Origin: Pseudoalteromonas piratica
GTDB lineage: Bacteria > Pseudomonadota > Gammaproteobacteria > Enterobacterales > Alteromonadaceae
Reading direction: 5' to 3'
Length of the DNA: 64,000 nucleotides
Assembly (NCBI RefSeq): GCF_000788395.1
Contig: NZ_CP009888.1
Coordinates: forward strand, 2,314,001-2,378,000
Below are positions 47,170 to 55,636 of this stretch, in pieces (within the stretch, counting starts at the first letter, position 1; each line of letters starts with the position of its first letter). A program made the translations under genes and the position numbers. The notes under the pieces are model-generated. The model worked only from the letters and a program-made list of their open reading frames with translations, was not told where the DNA came from and did no database searches.

Positions 47170-47586
47170 ATGACAGAACAATATCAAAGATTAAAACAGC
47201 AGTTTATCGCTAAAAAAGCATGGCAAGATAAGTACCGTGAAATTATGTTGCTTGGTAAACAGTTACCAAAATTACCAGCTGAACTCAAAGTTGATCACGC
47301 AAAAGTGAATGGCTGCGAAAGCAATGTTTGGCTTTATGTCGATTTTGATGAAAGCGAAAAGCATATAGTGGTGACGGCGGACTCTGATACACGCATCGTG
47401 AAAGGGCTCATTTATATTATTTCTACATTGGTTAACGGCTTAACTGTGGATGAAATTAAGCGCATAAATATTCAAACTGAGTTCAATGAATTGGGGCTTT
47501 TACAGCACTTGAGTCCAAGTCGTGGTAATGGTATTTTAGCGATTGCGGATGCGATTACACAATTTGCAATACAAACTGATGATTAA
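47170..47586 (+). CDS. csdE: Sulfur acceptor protein CsdE (SufE family)
   Basis: 138 residues with the SufE pattern: KYREIMLLGKQLPKLP, then VNGCESNVWL containing the sulfur-accepting cysteine. It takes persulfide sulfur from CsdA and passes it on, in E. coli towards TcdA and the t6A cyclisation system. Two bases after csdA, so co-transcribed. The region after its stop contains a 13-bp hairpin shared with the convergent tcdA end. Confidence 0.92.
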   Translation: MTEQYQRLKQQFIAKKAWQDKYREIMLLGKQLPKLPAELKVDHAKVNGCESNVWLYVDFDESEKHIVVTADSDTRIVKGLIYIISTLVNGLTVDEIKRINIQTEFNELGLLQHLSPSRGNGILAIADAITQFAIQTDD

Positions 47587-47638
47587 AATCAGCTCTAAAG
47601 ATTATATTGTATGCAATTCTTATATCAAACTTTTATAG

Positions 47639-47671
47639 GTAACAATCAAAGCAACTAACTTTGATTGTTAC
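47639..47671. repeat. 13-bp hairpin spanning the tcdA stop codon
   Basis: GTAACAATCAAAG (47639-47651) and CTTTGATTGTTAC (47659-47671) pair perfectly over 13 bp with a CAACTAA loop that contains the tcdA stop codon (47655-47657, minus strand). There are no T-runs, so it is an atypical terminator or mRNA 3'-end stabiliser between convergent csdE and tcdA. Confidence 0.75.
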
Positions 47672-48452
47672 GCTCACATTTTTCTAAGTATTTTTTCACA
47701 CTTTTTGCCGCTGCAAAAAACGCAAAACTACCTGTCACCATGGTTAACGAGCCGAAACCTGTTTGACAGTCCATATTCATATTGCCATCAGCACCGGCTT
47801 TCGCATGACACACACTGCCGTCACTTGATGGGTACACCAATTGCTCTTCTGAATAAATACAATCCAGACCAAATTTACGTTTTGGATTACTTGAAAAGTT
47901 GTATTGCTTACGCAGTAAATAGCGTACTTTCGCAAGCAATGGGTCTTGCTTGGTTTTAGCCACATCCCCTATTCTGATTTGGCTTGGATCGATTTGCCCG
48001 CCTGCGCCACCTATTGTGATAATCGGTAATTTGTTGCGCTTACAATGGGCAATAAGTGCCGCTTTAACCTTTACTTGATCAATACAATCAATAACATAAT
48101 CAAATTTTTCAATATGTTCTCTGATATTCTCAAGTGTTAAAAAGTCATCGATAACTGACACATTACAATCAGGGTTTATCTCGTTAATTCGACTTGCCAT
48201 GGCATCAACTTTCGCCTCGCCAATAGTCGATGTCAACGCGTGGATTTGACGGTTAACGTTGGTAACGCAAATATCATCTAAATCAATTAAGGTAATGTTA
48301 CCAAGTCCCGTACGCGCTAAACTTTCAGCGACCCAACTACCCACACCGCCAATGCCAACAACACAAAAATGGGCATTATTAAGCAGTTTTTGTTGTTCAA
48401 TTCCGTAAAGGCGCGCAATGCCGCCAAAACGATTTTGATAAGACTCTGTCAT
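47655..48452 (-). CDS. tcdA: tRNA threonylcarbamoyladenosine dehydratase
   Basis: 265 residues from the ATG at 48452 (MTESYQNRFGGIARLYG, the family start; E. coli 268). E1-like fold: VVGIGGVGSWVAESLARTGLG binds ATP and DINRQ-like VTNVNRQIHA follows; DCIDQVKVKAALI is conserved. A C-terminal FGSLTMVTGSFAFFAA segment is hydrophobic. It cyclises t6A37 in tRNAs reading ANN codons to ct6A using ATP. A longer frame upstream overlaps the pseudouridine synthase gene and is not used. Convergent with csdAE, as in E. coli. Confidence 0.95.
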   Translation of the reverse strand: MTESYQNRFGGIARLYGIEQQKLLNNAHFCVVGIGGVGSWVAESLARTGLGNITLIDLDDICVTNVNRQIHALTSTIGEAKVDAMASRINEINPDCNVSVIDDFLTLENIREHIEKFDYVIDCIDQVKVKAALIAHCKRNKLPIITIGGAGGQIDPSQIRIGDVAKTKQDPLLAKVRYLLRKQYNFSSNPKRKFGLDCIYSEEQLVYPSSDGSVCHAKAGADGNMNMDCQTGFGSLTMVTGSFAFFAAAKSVKKYLEKCERNNQS

Positions 48453-48465
48453 GTAATTTTTAACC

Positions 48466-49134
48466 TTAATTAAATTCGTGCCAAGGCGTGTGCCATTGTT
48501 CGATAAGCTTTTTTGTTTCACTGTGCTCAAATAAGCCACCGCATGGCTTAACACTAAAATGGTATGGTGTATTAGCAAAGGTGAATTTAATCGCATATGC
48601 ATGCAAATGACCACGTTCGCTATGCTCACCGCCATAGCGTTCATCACCTAAAATAGGCACCGATAGGCTTTTAAGCACAACCCGCAGCTGGTGCGTTTTA
48701 CCTGTAATTGGTTGGAGCAAATAAAGACGTAAACTGGGCTCAATTAACTGCGATTGAAACCGCGTTACAGACGGGTTTTCCATGGTTTTTTGCAGTTTAT
48801 AGCACCCTCGACGCGCTTTAACCAAGTCGCCTTTTACCCAACCCTGCTTTTTTGTTGGCTTACCTTGAGCAACGGCTAAATAGTATTTTTCCAGTGTACT
48901 TTTATGCTTTTGACTAAACAAATCACCAAATTCTGCAGCAGCTTGTTTAGTCCTCGCAACAATAACTAAACCCGATGTCATTTTATCTAAGCGATGTACT
49001 GGATAGAGCTTTTCATTCACCTGCTTTTCAAACAGTACAAAAAAACCCTCTCCATTTTCGCTATGAAAGCTTACATCATGGGGTTTATTCACCACATAAA
49101 ATTCATCGCATGCAAATACTATTGGATAACTCAT
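48466..49134 (-). CDS. RluA-family pseudouridine synthase (TIGR01621-like)
   Basis: 222 residues from the ATG at 49134. The catalytic motif is VHRLDKMTSGLVIVA with the nucleophilic Asp, preceded by FYVVNKPHDVSFHSE and followed by PITGKTHQLRVVLKSL. There is no S4 domain. It isomerises specific uridines in rRNA or tRNA; the exact site cannot be read from sequence. It starts 4 bases after the kdsB stop and ends 13 bases before the tcdA start, so it may be co-transcribed with both. Confidence 0.9.
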   Translation of the reverse strand: MSYPIVFACDEFYVVNKPHDVSFHSENGEGFFVLFEKQVNEKLYPVHRLDKMTSGLVIVARTKQAAAEFGDLFSQKHKSTLEKYYLAVAQGKPTKKQGWVKGDLVKARRGCYKLQKTMENPSVTRFQSQLIEPSLRLYLLQPITGKTHQLRVVLKSLSVPILGDERYGGEHSERGHLHAYAIKFTFANTPYHFSVKPCGGLFEHSETKKLIEQWHTPWHEFN

Positions 49135-49138
49135 CAAC

Positions 49139-49894
49139 TTACTTGCTTAAAAAAGCATTCACCTTAGCGAGATCTTCAGGCGTATCAACACCTGGCTGCG
49201 GCGCTTCGATTGCCATTTGTACTTTTATCTTTTTGCCATGATATAAAACACGTAGCTGCTCTAACGATTCGATTTGCTCAAGCGGAGATACGTCAAGGGT
49301 AATATATTCTTTTATAAAACCAGCACGATACGCATAAATACCAATATGGCGTTGATAGAAATCGCCAATTTCAGAAATTTCATCTTTGCCTAAAAAGCGG
49401 TTTCGATCATACGGAATCGTGGCACGCGAAAAATACAACGCATTATTGTAATTATCAGCCACAACTTTTACCGCGTTAGGGTTAAGGGCTTCTTCAATAT
49501 CGTCGATTTCCACGCTTAACGTTGCCATGGGTGCTGAATCAGATGCTAACAAACTTGCTACCTGCGCGATGTTTTGCGGTGGAATTAACGGTTCATCACC
49601 TTGTACATTCACCACGATTGTGTCATCTGGTAAGTTAAGTTTTGTCACCACTTCAGCAAGGCGTTCTGTGCCCGACTCATGATCTTCACGAGTCATTAAA
49701 ACTTCACCATTAAAGCGTTTAACAGCCGCTTCTATCTCACTATGATCAGTTGCGACAATTACCCGTTTTGCACCTGATGCCAGCGCTTTTTCATATACGT
49801 GCTGCACCATTGGCTTGCCTTGTATGTCAGCCAGTGGTTTAGCCGGTAACCGGCTCGACGCATAGCGCGCTGGAATAATGACTACGAATTCCAC
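49139..49894 (-). CDS. kdsB: 3-deoxy-manno-octulosonate cytidylyltransferase (CMP-KDO synthetase)
   Basis: 251 residues. The nucleotide-binding start is [18 protein letters not shown] and [11 protein letters not shown] is the second signature. It activates KDO with CTP for attachment to lipid A. The start is a GTG inside the 3' end of ycaR (13-base overlap), showing tight coupling with ycaR, lpxK and msbA. Confidence 0.97.
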   Translation of the reverse strand: MEFVVIIPARYASSRLPAKPLADIQGKPMVQHVYEKALASGAKRVIVATDHSEIEAAVKRFNGEVLMTREDHESGTERLAEVVTKLNLPDDTIVVNVQGDEPLIPPQNIAQVASLLASDSAPMATLSVEIDDIEEALNPNAVKVVADNYNNALYFSRATIPYDRNRFLGKDEISEIGDFYQRHIGIYAYRAGFIKEYITLDVSPLEQIESLEQLRVLYHGKKIKVQMAIEAPQPGVDTPEDLAKVNAFLSK

Positions 49895-50079
49895 TTTTCA
49901 ACCTCTTCAAGTGATAATTCGCGTGCCTCTTCTTCAAGCAATACCGGAATATCATCTCTTACTGGGTAAGCCAGTTTTGCTTGAGTGCTAATAAGTTCTA
50001 AACTCTCGCGGTCAAATTTAAGATGACCTTTTGTTACAGGGCAAGCAATGATTTCGAGTAATTTTGTGTCAAACGCCAT
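49882..50079 (-). CDS. ycaR: Trm112-family protein YcaR
   Basis: 65 residues from the ATG at 50079 ([20 protein letters not shown]); a frame extension of 7 codons overlaps lpxK and is not family-like. UPF0434/Trm112 fold; most homologues have a CPxCKG motif, here CPVTKGHL, so it keeps one Cys and lacks a full zinc-binding set. Probably a small partner or activator protein. Between lpxK and kdsB, overlapping both, as in E. coli. Confidence 0.92.
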   Translation of the reverse strand: MAFDTKLLEIIACPVTKGHLKFDRESLELISTQAKLAYPVRDDIPVLLEEEARELSLEEVEKWNS

Positions 50080-51040
50080 GATTATGGATCCCTTTTTCAA
50101 TTAATAACTGGTCGAGTTTGTCGACCAGTTGTTTAGTCGGTTTAGCGGTAACTTTTAAATAATACCAATTAGCTTTCGCGAATGATTGGCATTTTACCGC
50201 ATCTTTTTCAGTCATTAAGATTGAACCGTCTAGTGCGGCAAAGTCACTTTCACTGTATGTGTGATGATCTTTAAAAATAGTATGCCCGTGCACCAGAATA
50301 TTCTGCTCAGTTACACTTTGCTCAAAGCGGCTGGGATTACCTATTGCACTCACTAAGTGAACTGGACTGCATAAATTGGAAACTTTTAGCCCATCAACTA
50401 TGCCATATACACCATCTACCGCTAGCTGGTAACCGTTACCCACTGCTGTGCCATTAGTAATGGTTAAATCAACATGTTGTATTCTGCTTTTCGCTTCGCG
50501 AAGTGGACCGGCCGGAATAACAAAGCCATTACCAAATTGACGTTTCCCATCAACAATGCAAAGTTCTATAGCACGCGCCATTTGGTAATGTTGCAATCCA
50601 TCATCAGCAATAATCACATCAGGGTTAATGTGCTTCTTTAAATAATCGATACTTAAATTTCGGTTTGGGCACACTACAACAGGTGCTCCTGTACGAATGG
50701 CTATCAACTTAGGTTCATCACCACAGACCTCTGGCGATATGTCATCGGTCACTAATAAAGGTTGGCTTTGAATTTGACCACCATAGCCACGTGAAATAAC
50801 CGCAACAGATAAACCTTTTTGCTTCAAATGATCGACAAGAAACAAGGTAAAGGGTGTTTTGCCTGTGCCACCTACCGCAATATTACCCACAACAATGACT
50901 TTTGGTGTGTCAGTCGCCAATTGTAATTTTCGCTTGCGATAGAAGCGATAAAGCGTAATTAGGTAAAACAGCGCACTTAACGGTAATAAAAGCCAAGTAA
51001 TACCAAATTTTTGATACCAGCTTTTTTCAATCACATTCAT
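50069..51040 (-). CDS. lpxK: Tetraacyldisaccharide 4'-kinase
   Basis: 323 residues. N-terminal membrane anchor ([19 protein letters not shown]), then a P-loop [15 protein letters not shown], and [25 protein letters not shown] with the Asp and His residues of the active site. It phosphorylates the lipid A disaccharide at the inner membrane, and MsbA flips the product. The start overlaps the msbA stop by one base (TAATG). Confidence 0.97.
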   Translation of the reverse strand: MNVIEKSWYQKFGITWLLLPLSALFYLITLYRFYRKRKLQLATDTPKVIVVGNIAVGGTGKTPFTLFLVDHLKQKGLSVAVISRGYGGQIQSQPLLVTDDISPEVCGDEPKLIAIRTGAPVVVCPNRNLSIDYLKKHINPDVIIADDGLQHYQMARAIELCIVDGKRQFGNGFVIPAGPLREAKSRIQHVDLTITNGTAVGNGYQLAVDGVYGIVDGLKVSNLCSPVHLVSAIGNPSRFEQSVTEQNILVHGHTIFKDHHTYSESDFAALDGSILMTEKDAVKCQSFAKANWYYLKVTAKPTKQLVDKLDQLLIEKGIHNHGV

Positions 51041-52773
51041 TAGTCATTAGCCTGCATTTTTTGCAGTGCTAAATAGGCACCTTGCTTTTCAATTAGCTCA
51101 GCATGCGAACCCGATTCGATTATTTGCCCTTTATCTAATACATAAATGACATCAGAGTTTTCAATCGTTGATAAACGGTGCGCAATAACAATCGACGTGC
51201 GCCCTTTCATTAAATCGTTTAACGCATGTTGAATTAATTTTTCAGACTCGGTATCGAGTGCTGACGTAGCTTCATCTAAAATCAAAATTGGCGCGTTTTT
51301 AAGCAATGCACGTGCGATAGCAATGCGTTGACGCTGTCCACCAGATAACATTACGCCATCTTCACCGACAATGGTTTGTAAACCTTCTGGTAAGTCTTTT
51401 ACAAATTCCCAAACGTGCGATTGCTCAACAATTTTTTGCAGCTTTTCAGGGGTGATATCACCTTTAAAGCCGTAAGTGATATTGTTCTCAATAGTATCGT
51501 TGAATAACACAACTTGTTGCGACACAATGGCAAATTGTTCGCGCAACCAAGTTAAATCAAAGGTATTAACCGATAGCCCGTCGAGTTTGATATCGCCATT
51601 GGTATAAGTATCGTAAAAACGTGGTAACAGGTTTGAGAGTGTTGACTTGCCTGAGCCTGAACGGCCAACTAAGGCTACTGATTGCCCAGGTTTAATATCC
51701 ATCGACAGTTCGTTTAAAATATTGCGCTCGGTATTTGGATAGGCAAACGACAAGCCCTCGATTGTGATATGGCCCTGACATTTTTCCAGCGTTTTTGAGC
51801 CGGTGTCTTTTTCATTTTCCAAATCTAAGATATCAAAAATACTTTTTGCTGCGGCAATACCACGCTGCAGTTCAACATTCACATTTGATAGCTGTTTTAA
51901 CGGGCGTAGCATCATCATCATTGCGGTTAATAAGCTAACGAATGCGCCTGTAGAAATAGGCTCAACAAGTTTGAAACCAATTGCGGCCAATACCATGGCG
52001 ATGGCAGATGCAGCAATAATTTGAATACTGGCAACGCTCAGCGCTTTCGTCGCATCCATTTTTACTCGCTGTTGGCGATTACGGTTGTTCACATCGGCAA
52101 AACGTTGTTGTTCAATTTCTTGACCACCAAATGAATGAATGACTTTATGCCCTTTTACCATTTGTTCTGACGCACGTGTTACGCCCCCCATGGCATCTTG
52201 AATGCGTTTTGCAATAACACGAAAGCGTTTAGACACGATTGATACAATGCCTGCAACAATCGGGACTACTAAAATAAACAACAATGATAATTGCCAACTG
52301 GCAACCAACATATTGATTACCAAGAAAACAACAAACGCCCCTTCTCGCACTATGGTGATCAAGGCTTTTGTAATTGCTGTTTGTACTTGCTCTGCATCAA
52401 AGGTAATTTTTGAAATTAACTCACCGGTTGAATGCTGATCGTGAAATGACACCGGTAAATGAAGTAACTTAGCAAACAATTCTTTGCGAATTGCCATCAC
52501 CACGTGAGAGCCCACATTAGCTAAGCAATAACTTGAAACGAAGTTAAACACACCACGAAATAGCACCAATAAAATCACCACAACGGGCGCCCACTTCATC
52601 ACCTCTTGATTTTTCGCCGTCAAACCTTGTTCAATAAACGGATCCATTAAATAAACAAATAATCCGTCCATTGCGGCATAACCTAACATACCAATAATGG
52701 CGAAAGTCGCTGCAAGTTTATGCGGTTTGACGTAGGTTAATAAACGTTTGTAGTAATCAGATGAGGTTGTCAT
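51040..52773 (-). CDS. msbA: Lipid A export ATP-binding/permease MsbA
   Basis: 577 residues (E. coli 582). Six membrane helices in the first 300 residues, then the ATPase with Walker A GRSGSGKSTL, signature LSGGQRQRIAIARALL, Walker B ILILDEATSALD and H-loop VIAHRLSTI. A homodimeric flippase of core-lipid A. Coupled to lpxK by a one-base overlap. comEC lies upstream, as in E. coli. Confidence 0.98.
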   Translation of the reverse strand: MTTSSDYYKRLLTYVKPHKLAATFAIIGMLGYAAMDGLFVYLMDPFIEQGLTAKNQEVMKWAPVVVILLVLFRGVFNFVSSYCLANVGSHVVMAIRKELFAKLLHLPVSFHDQHSTGELISKITFDAEQVQTAITKALITIVREGAFVVFLVINMLVASWQLSLLFILVVPIVAGIVSIVSKRFRVIAKRIQDAMGGVTRASEQMVKGHKVIHSFGGQEIEQQRFADVNNRNRQQRVKMDATKALSVASIQIIAASAIAMVLAAIGFKLVEPISTGAFVSLLTAMMMMLRPLKQLSNVNVELQRGIAAAKSIFDILDLENEKDTGSKTLEKCQGHITIEGLSFAYPNTERNILNELSMDIKPGQSVALVGRSGSGKSTLSNLLPRFYDTYTNGDIKLDGLSVNTFDLTWLREQFAIVSQQVVLFNDTIENNITYGFKGDITPEKLQKIVEQSHVWEFVKDLPEGLQTIVGEDGVMLSGGQRQRIAIARALLKNAPILILDEATSALDTESEKLIQHALNDLMKGRTSIVIAHRLSTIENSDVIYVLDKGQIIESGSHAELIEKQGAYLALQKMQAND

Positions 52774-52842
52774 GGTGCTAATTTGAATTTATTTGCGCCT
52801 ATTGTATAGCGCCTCATTCTAAAACCCAAGCCGAACAGCAAG

Positions 52843-55086
52843 CTATTGAACAAGAAACCAATATTTTTTAGCTTGTCCCTGCGTTGTAATTCGGTAGGCG
52901 TCGTTAGCAACCTGAATCTTAATTGCACCTTTATAAGTAGCTAATTGCTTGACATTATTTGACGCATACCGAGTTACAACTTTTATTGATGGAAACTGCC
53001 AACGGTTATAAGCATTTACTGAATGAATAACCCAGCTGGGATTTGTTAATTTTATAAATATATCGGTAGATGAACTATTACTACCATGATGTGGAGAAAT
53101 AAGGAGATCTACGTTACTAATTTTTGCGTTATTTCTGAGCGCATATTCTCTTTGTTTTTCAATATCTCCCGTGAGTAAAAGCTTAAAGCCTTTATAGGAA
53201 ACTAGCACAACACACGAGTTATTATTATCAGATTTAAATGTGCCCTTGTTAGGTATTGACTCGAATAACACATCTTCAAGCCAGAAGGCTTTAAAGTGAC
53301 ACGCTTTGCCAAAACCAGCAACTGTGTCAATCTTATCACTAGCAATAATGTCTTTTAGTCCGCCACTATGGTCGTTATCATCATGACTTATTATTGTTTT
53401 TGATAGTGTTAAGTTATTAAGTTGTAAAGTGGGAAAAATCACACTTTTAACATAACTGTATTCTTGATACCTTGCACCAAGGTCGTAGAGTACAGCGTTA
53501 TTGTTCTTACTTAATATCACAGCCAAGCCATGCCCTACATCCAAAACATGGATTTTCAACTCATCAGAAACGAAATTAAGCTGAATAAGATAAAAAGTAA
53601 TAATTGGTAAAGTTATATAGAGTGAATAAGGGATATAAAACAGTAATAAACTACTGACAGACAATAACAAGGCTAATTGCCAAGTTATCAGCGGTAAACT
53701 TAGCCAAACCTTATAATTAGCTATTGTATAGACTTGATTCACTATAAATTGAATTACAGGGTCAAAAAATGCAATTAATACAGCTGTGTCAAAAATCTCG
53801 CTTAATAAACCAATCAACAAAATTATTGGCATACAAAATAATGAAAATAGCGGTATTGCTACAAGGTTAATGAGTAAACTATAACTACTAACACCATTAA
53901 AAAATAGAACTGAAAATGGCAGTAAAGAAAGAGTAATTGCGCTTTGTAAAACGAGAAGTTTAACAGCCCAGTGCTTTATACCTAATCTTTTAATAATGTT
54001 TATTGAAAGTAAGATGCTAAGGACTGCGAAAAAAGAAAAATAAAACCCCACGGTTAGCGTTACAAAAGGGTTGATTAATATAATAATCAACAGTGCGAGT
54101 ATCAATGCTCTGTAGCTGATGTAGCTCCGGTTTATTTGCCAACATAAACAAAACACACATAACATGATTAATGCACGTTGCGCTGATGTCGCATAGCTTG
54201 ATAAATCCAAGTATACAGCACAACACAAGATACCAAACACATAGGGAATATAACTTCTAACACGACCTATTTTTAATTTTTTAGTATAAAAGAAACATAT
54301 TCTTGCTAACCAATAGCTGATTCCAAATACTATCCCCATATGTAATCCGGATACAGCAAATAAATGCGAAATGCCTAGCTGTTTAGTTGCCTCTTTAAAT
54401 TTACTTGGCATGTTACTCGTGTCACCAAATAAAATAGAAAAGTACAACCAAGCATAGTGTGACGTTTCTATGTGTTGATATGTATTTTCAGATTTACGCG
54501 TGAGTAGTTTAAAATGACTGGTATGGTTAATACTGCCTTTATATTTTATGCCATGAAAAAAGTTAAATAACCGGCCATCAAATAAGCCTTCATTGACAGT
54601 TGAGACTATTGGCTTTAGTTTTACTTTCGTTTCAATTTCATCCCCAACATTTAACACAGTCTCGTTATACTTACTTTTAACTAGATAAAGTTGCAGTTTC
54701 AATTTTTTATATTGCGGTATATGTGCGTGCGCCAAAAATTTAGCTCTAAGCGTTAGCCGATAGGTATATTGATAGTCGTCGATAGCCTCAATAACTCCGG
54801 AGACAAGTTGTTTTTCCTGTAATTGCTGATAGCTCAAATGGCTATCATAAACACTATGGTAGTAAACAATGGGATAAATTAAGCCAAGTAACAATGCACT
54901 AATAATTATAATCTTGGTCTTAATAATAGGTACTATCAACACAATCACTAGTACAACCAGTGCAATTGTTAAAAAAAAGACTGGCGTATTGAGTAAAAAT
55001 AGCGACAATATGCAGCCTATAACAAAGCATAGAATGCTTTGCCAGAAAGGAAGATGTATACCGCGATGCCAAAAAAGACGATCCAA
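52843..55086 (-). CDS. comEC: ComEC/Rec2-type DNA uptake channel protein
   Basis: 747 residues. The DUF4131-like N-terminal domain contains an OB-type segment, the competence domain runs about residues 190-480 with many helices (LFAVSGLHMGIVFG is the family signature), and a C-terminal metallo-beta-lactamase-like domain carries DVGHG, SHDDNDHSGG, GDIE and SPHHGSNSSS. The protein would pass transforming DNA strands across the inner membrane. The only plausible start is a TTG at 55086, which lies inside the divergent DUF2062 gene; later ATGs are far into the protein. Confidence 0.93.
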   Translation of the reverse strand: MDRLFWHRGIHLPFWQSILCFVIGCILSLFLLNTPVFFLTIALVVLVIVLIVPIIKTKIIIISALLLGLIYPIVYYHSVYDSHLSYQQLQEKQLVSGVIEAIDDYQYTYRLTLRAKFLAHAHIPQYKKLKLQLYLVKSKYNETVLNVGDEIETKVKLKPIVSTVNEGLFDGRLFNFFHGIKYKGSINHTSHFKLLTRKSENTYQHIETSHYAWLYFSILFGDTSNMPSKFKEATKQLGISHLFAVSGLHMGIVFGISYWLARICFFYTKKLKIGRVRSYIPYVFGILCCAVYLDLSSYATSAQRALIMLCVFCLCWQINRSYISYRALILALLIIILINPFVTLTVGFYFSFFAVLSILLSINIIKRLGIKHWAVKLLVLQSAITLSLLPFSVLFFNGVSSYSLLINLVAIPLFSLFCMPIILLIGLLSEIFDTAVLIAFFDPVIQFIVNQVYTIANYKVWLSLPLITWQLALLLSVSSLLLFYIPYSLYITLPIITFYLIQLNFVSDELKIHVLDVGHGLAVILSKNNNAVLYDLGARYQEYSYVKSVIFPTLQLNNLTLSKTIISHDDNDHSGGLKDIIASDKIDTVAGFGKACHFKAFWLEDVLFESIPNKGTFKSDNNNSCVVLVSYKGFKLLLTGDIEKQREYALRNNAKISNVDLLISPHHGSNSSSTDIFIKLTNPSWVIHSVNAYNRWQFPSIKVVTRYASNNVKQLATYKGAIKIQVANDAYRITTQGQAKKYWFLVQ

Positions 55087-55578
55087 AAGCTGTTACCAGA
55101 TCATAACAAGATTAAGCAAAACAAAACGCTTAGTATTTTTGGTGACGTACTACATGATGCAAATTTATGGCATTTAAACAGACGCTCTGCTCGCGGTGCC
55201 TTTGCTGTTGGGTTATTTTGGGCATTTATTCCTGTTCCTTTTCAAATGCTACTTAGTGCAGCAATCGCAATTCCATTTCGCGTTAATTTACCCCTATCCG
55301 TTGCCTTGGTTTGGATAACTAACCCTTTAACTATGGCACCAATTTTTTATTTTAACTATTTAGTTGGCTATTTAGTGCTCGGTCAGCAAAAGCAAGACTT
55401 TACATTTCAGGCAAATTGGCAATGGTTTGTTGATAGTTTATCGAGTATTGGTCCGGCGTTTATGGTGGGTAGTTTAGTATGTGCAGCTGGAGCCTCAGCA
55501 ATTGGCTATTTTGGTATTGATTACTTATGGCGCTATTCTGTTTTAAAACAATGGAAAGCACGTAAAATTAAAAAATAA
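55066..55578 (+). CDS. DUF2062 membrane protein
   Basis: 170 residues from the ATG at 55066 (MPKKTIQKLLPDHNKI, the family start); an ATG four codons earlier at 55054 is closer to an AAGGA and is an alternative. The signature LHDANLWHLNRRSARGAFAVGLFWAFIPVPFQM is followed by three to four helices. Function unknown; inner membrane. It overlaps the comEC start region head to head by about 20-30 bases, so the two promoters must lie inside each other's coding sequences. Confidence 0.88.
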   Translation: MPKKTIQKLLPDHNKIKQNKTLSIFGDVLHDANLWHLNRRSARGAFAVGLFWAFIPVPFQMLLSAAIAIPFRVNLPLSVALVWITNPLTMAPIFYFNYLVGYLVLGQQKQDFTFQANWQWFVDSLSSIGPAFMVGSLVCAAGASAIGYFGIDYLWRYSVLKQWKARKIKK

Positions 55579-55603
55579 CTATTTTCTTTTTAAACTTGAA
55601 TCA

Positions 55604-55633
55604 AAAAAACCTCACATTTCAGTGAGGTTTTTT
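55604..55633. terminator. Bidirectional intrinsic terminator
   Basis: AAAAAACCTCAC (55604-55615) and GTGAGGTTTTTT (55622-55633) form a perfect 12-bp stem with an ATTTCA loop, between DUF2062 and the convergent DUF3466 gene. Confidence 0.94.
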
Positions 55634-55636
55634 AAT

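Noticed and set aside
45965..47586. Assignment as SufS-SufE
   Set aside because: No suf scaffold or SufBCD genes are adjacent, and the convergent tcdA matches the csdA-csdE-tcdA arrangement; the csd names were preferred.
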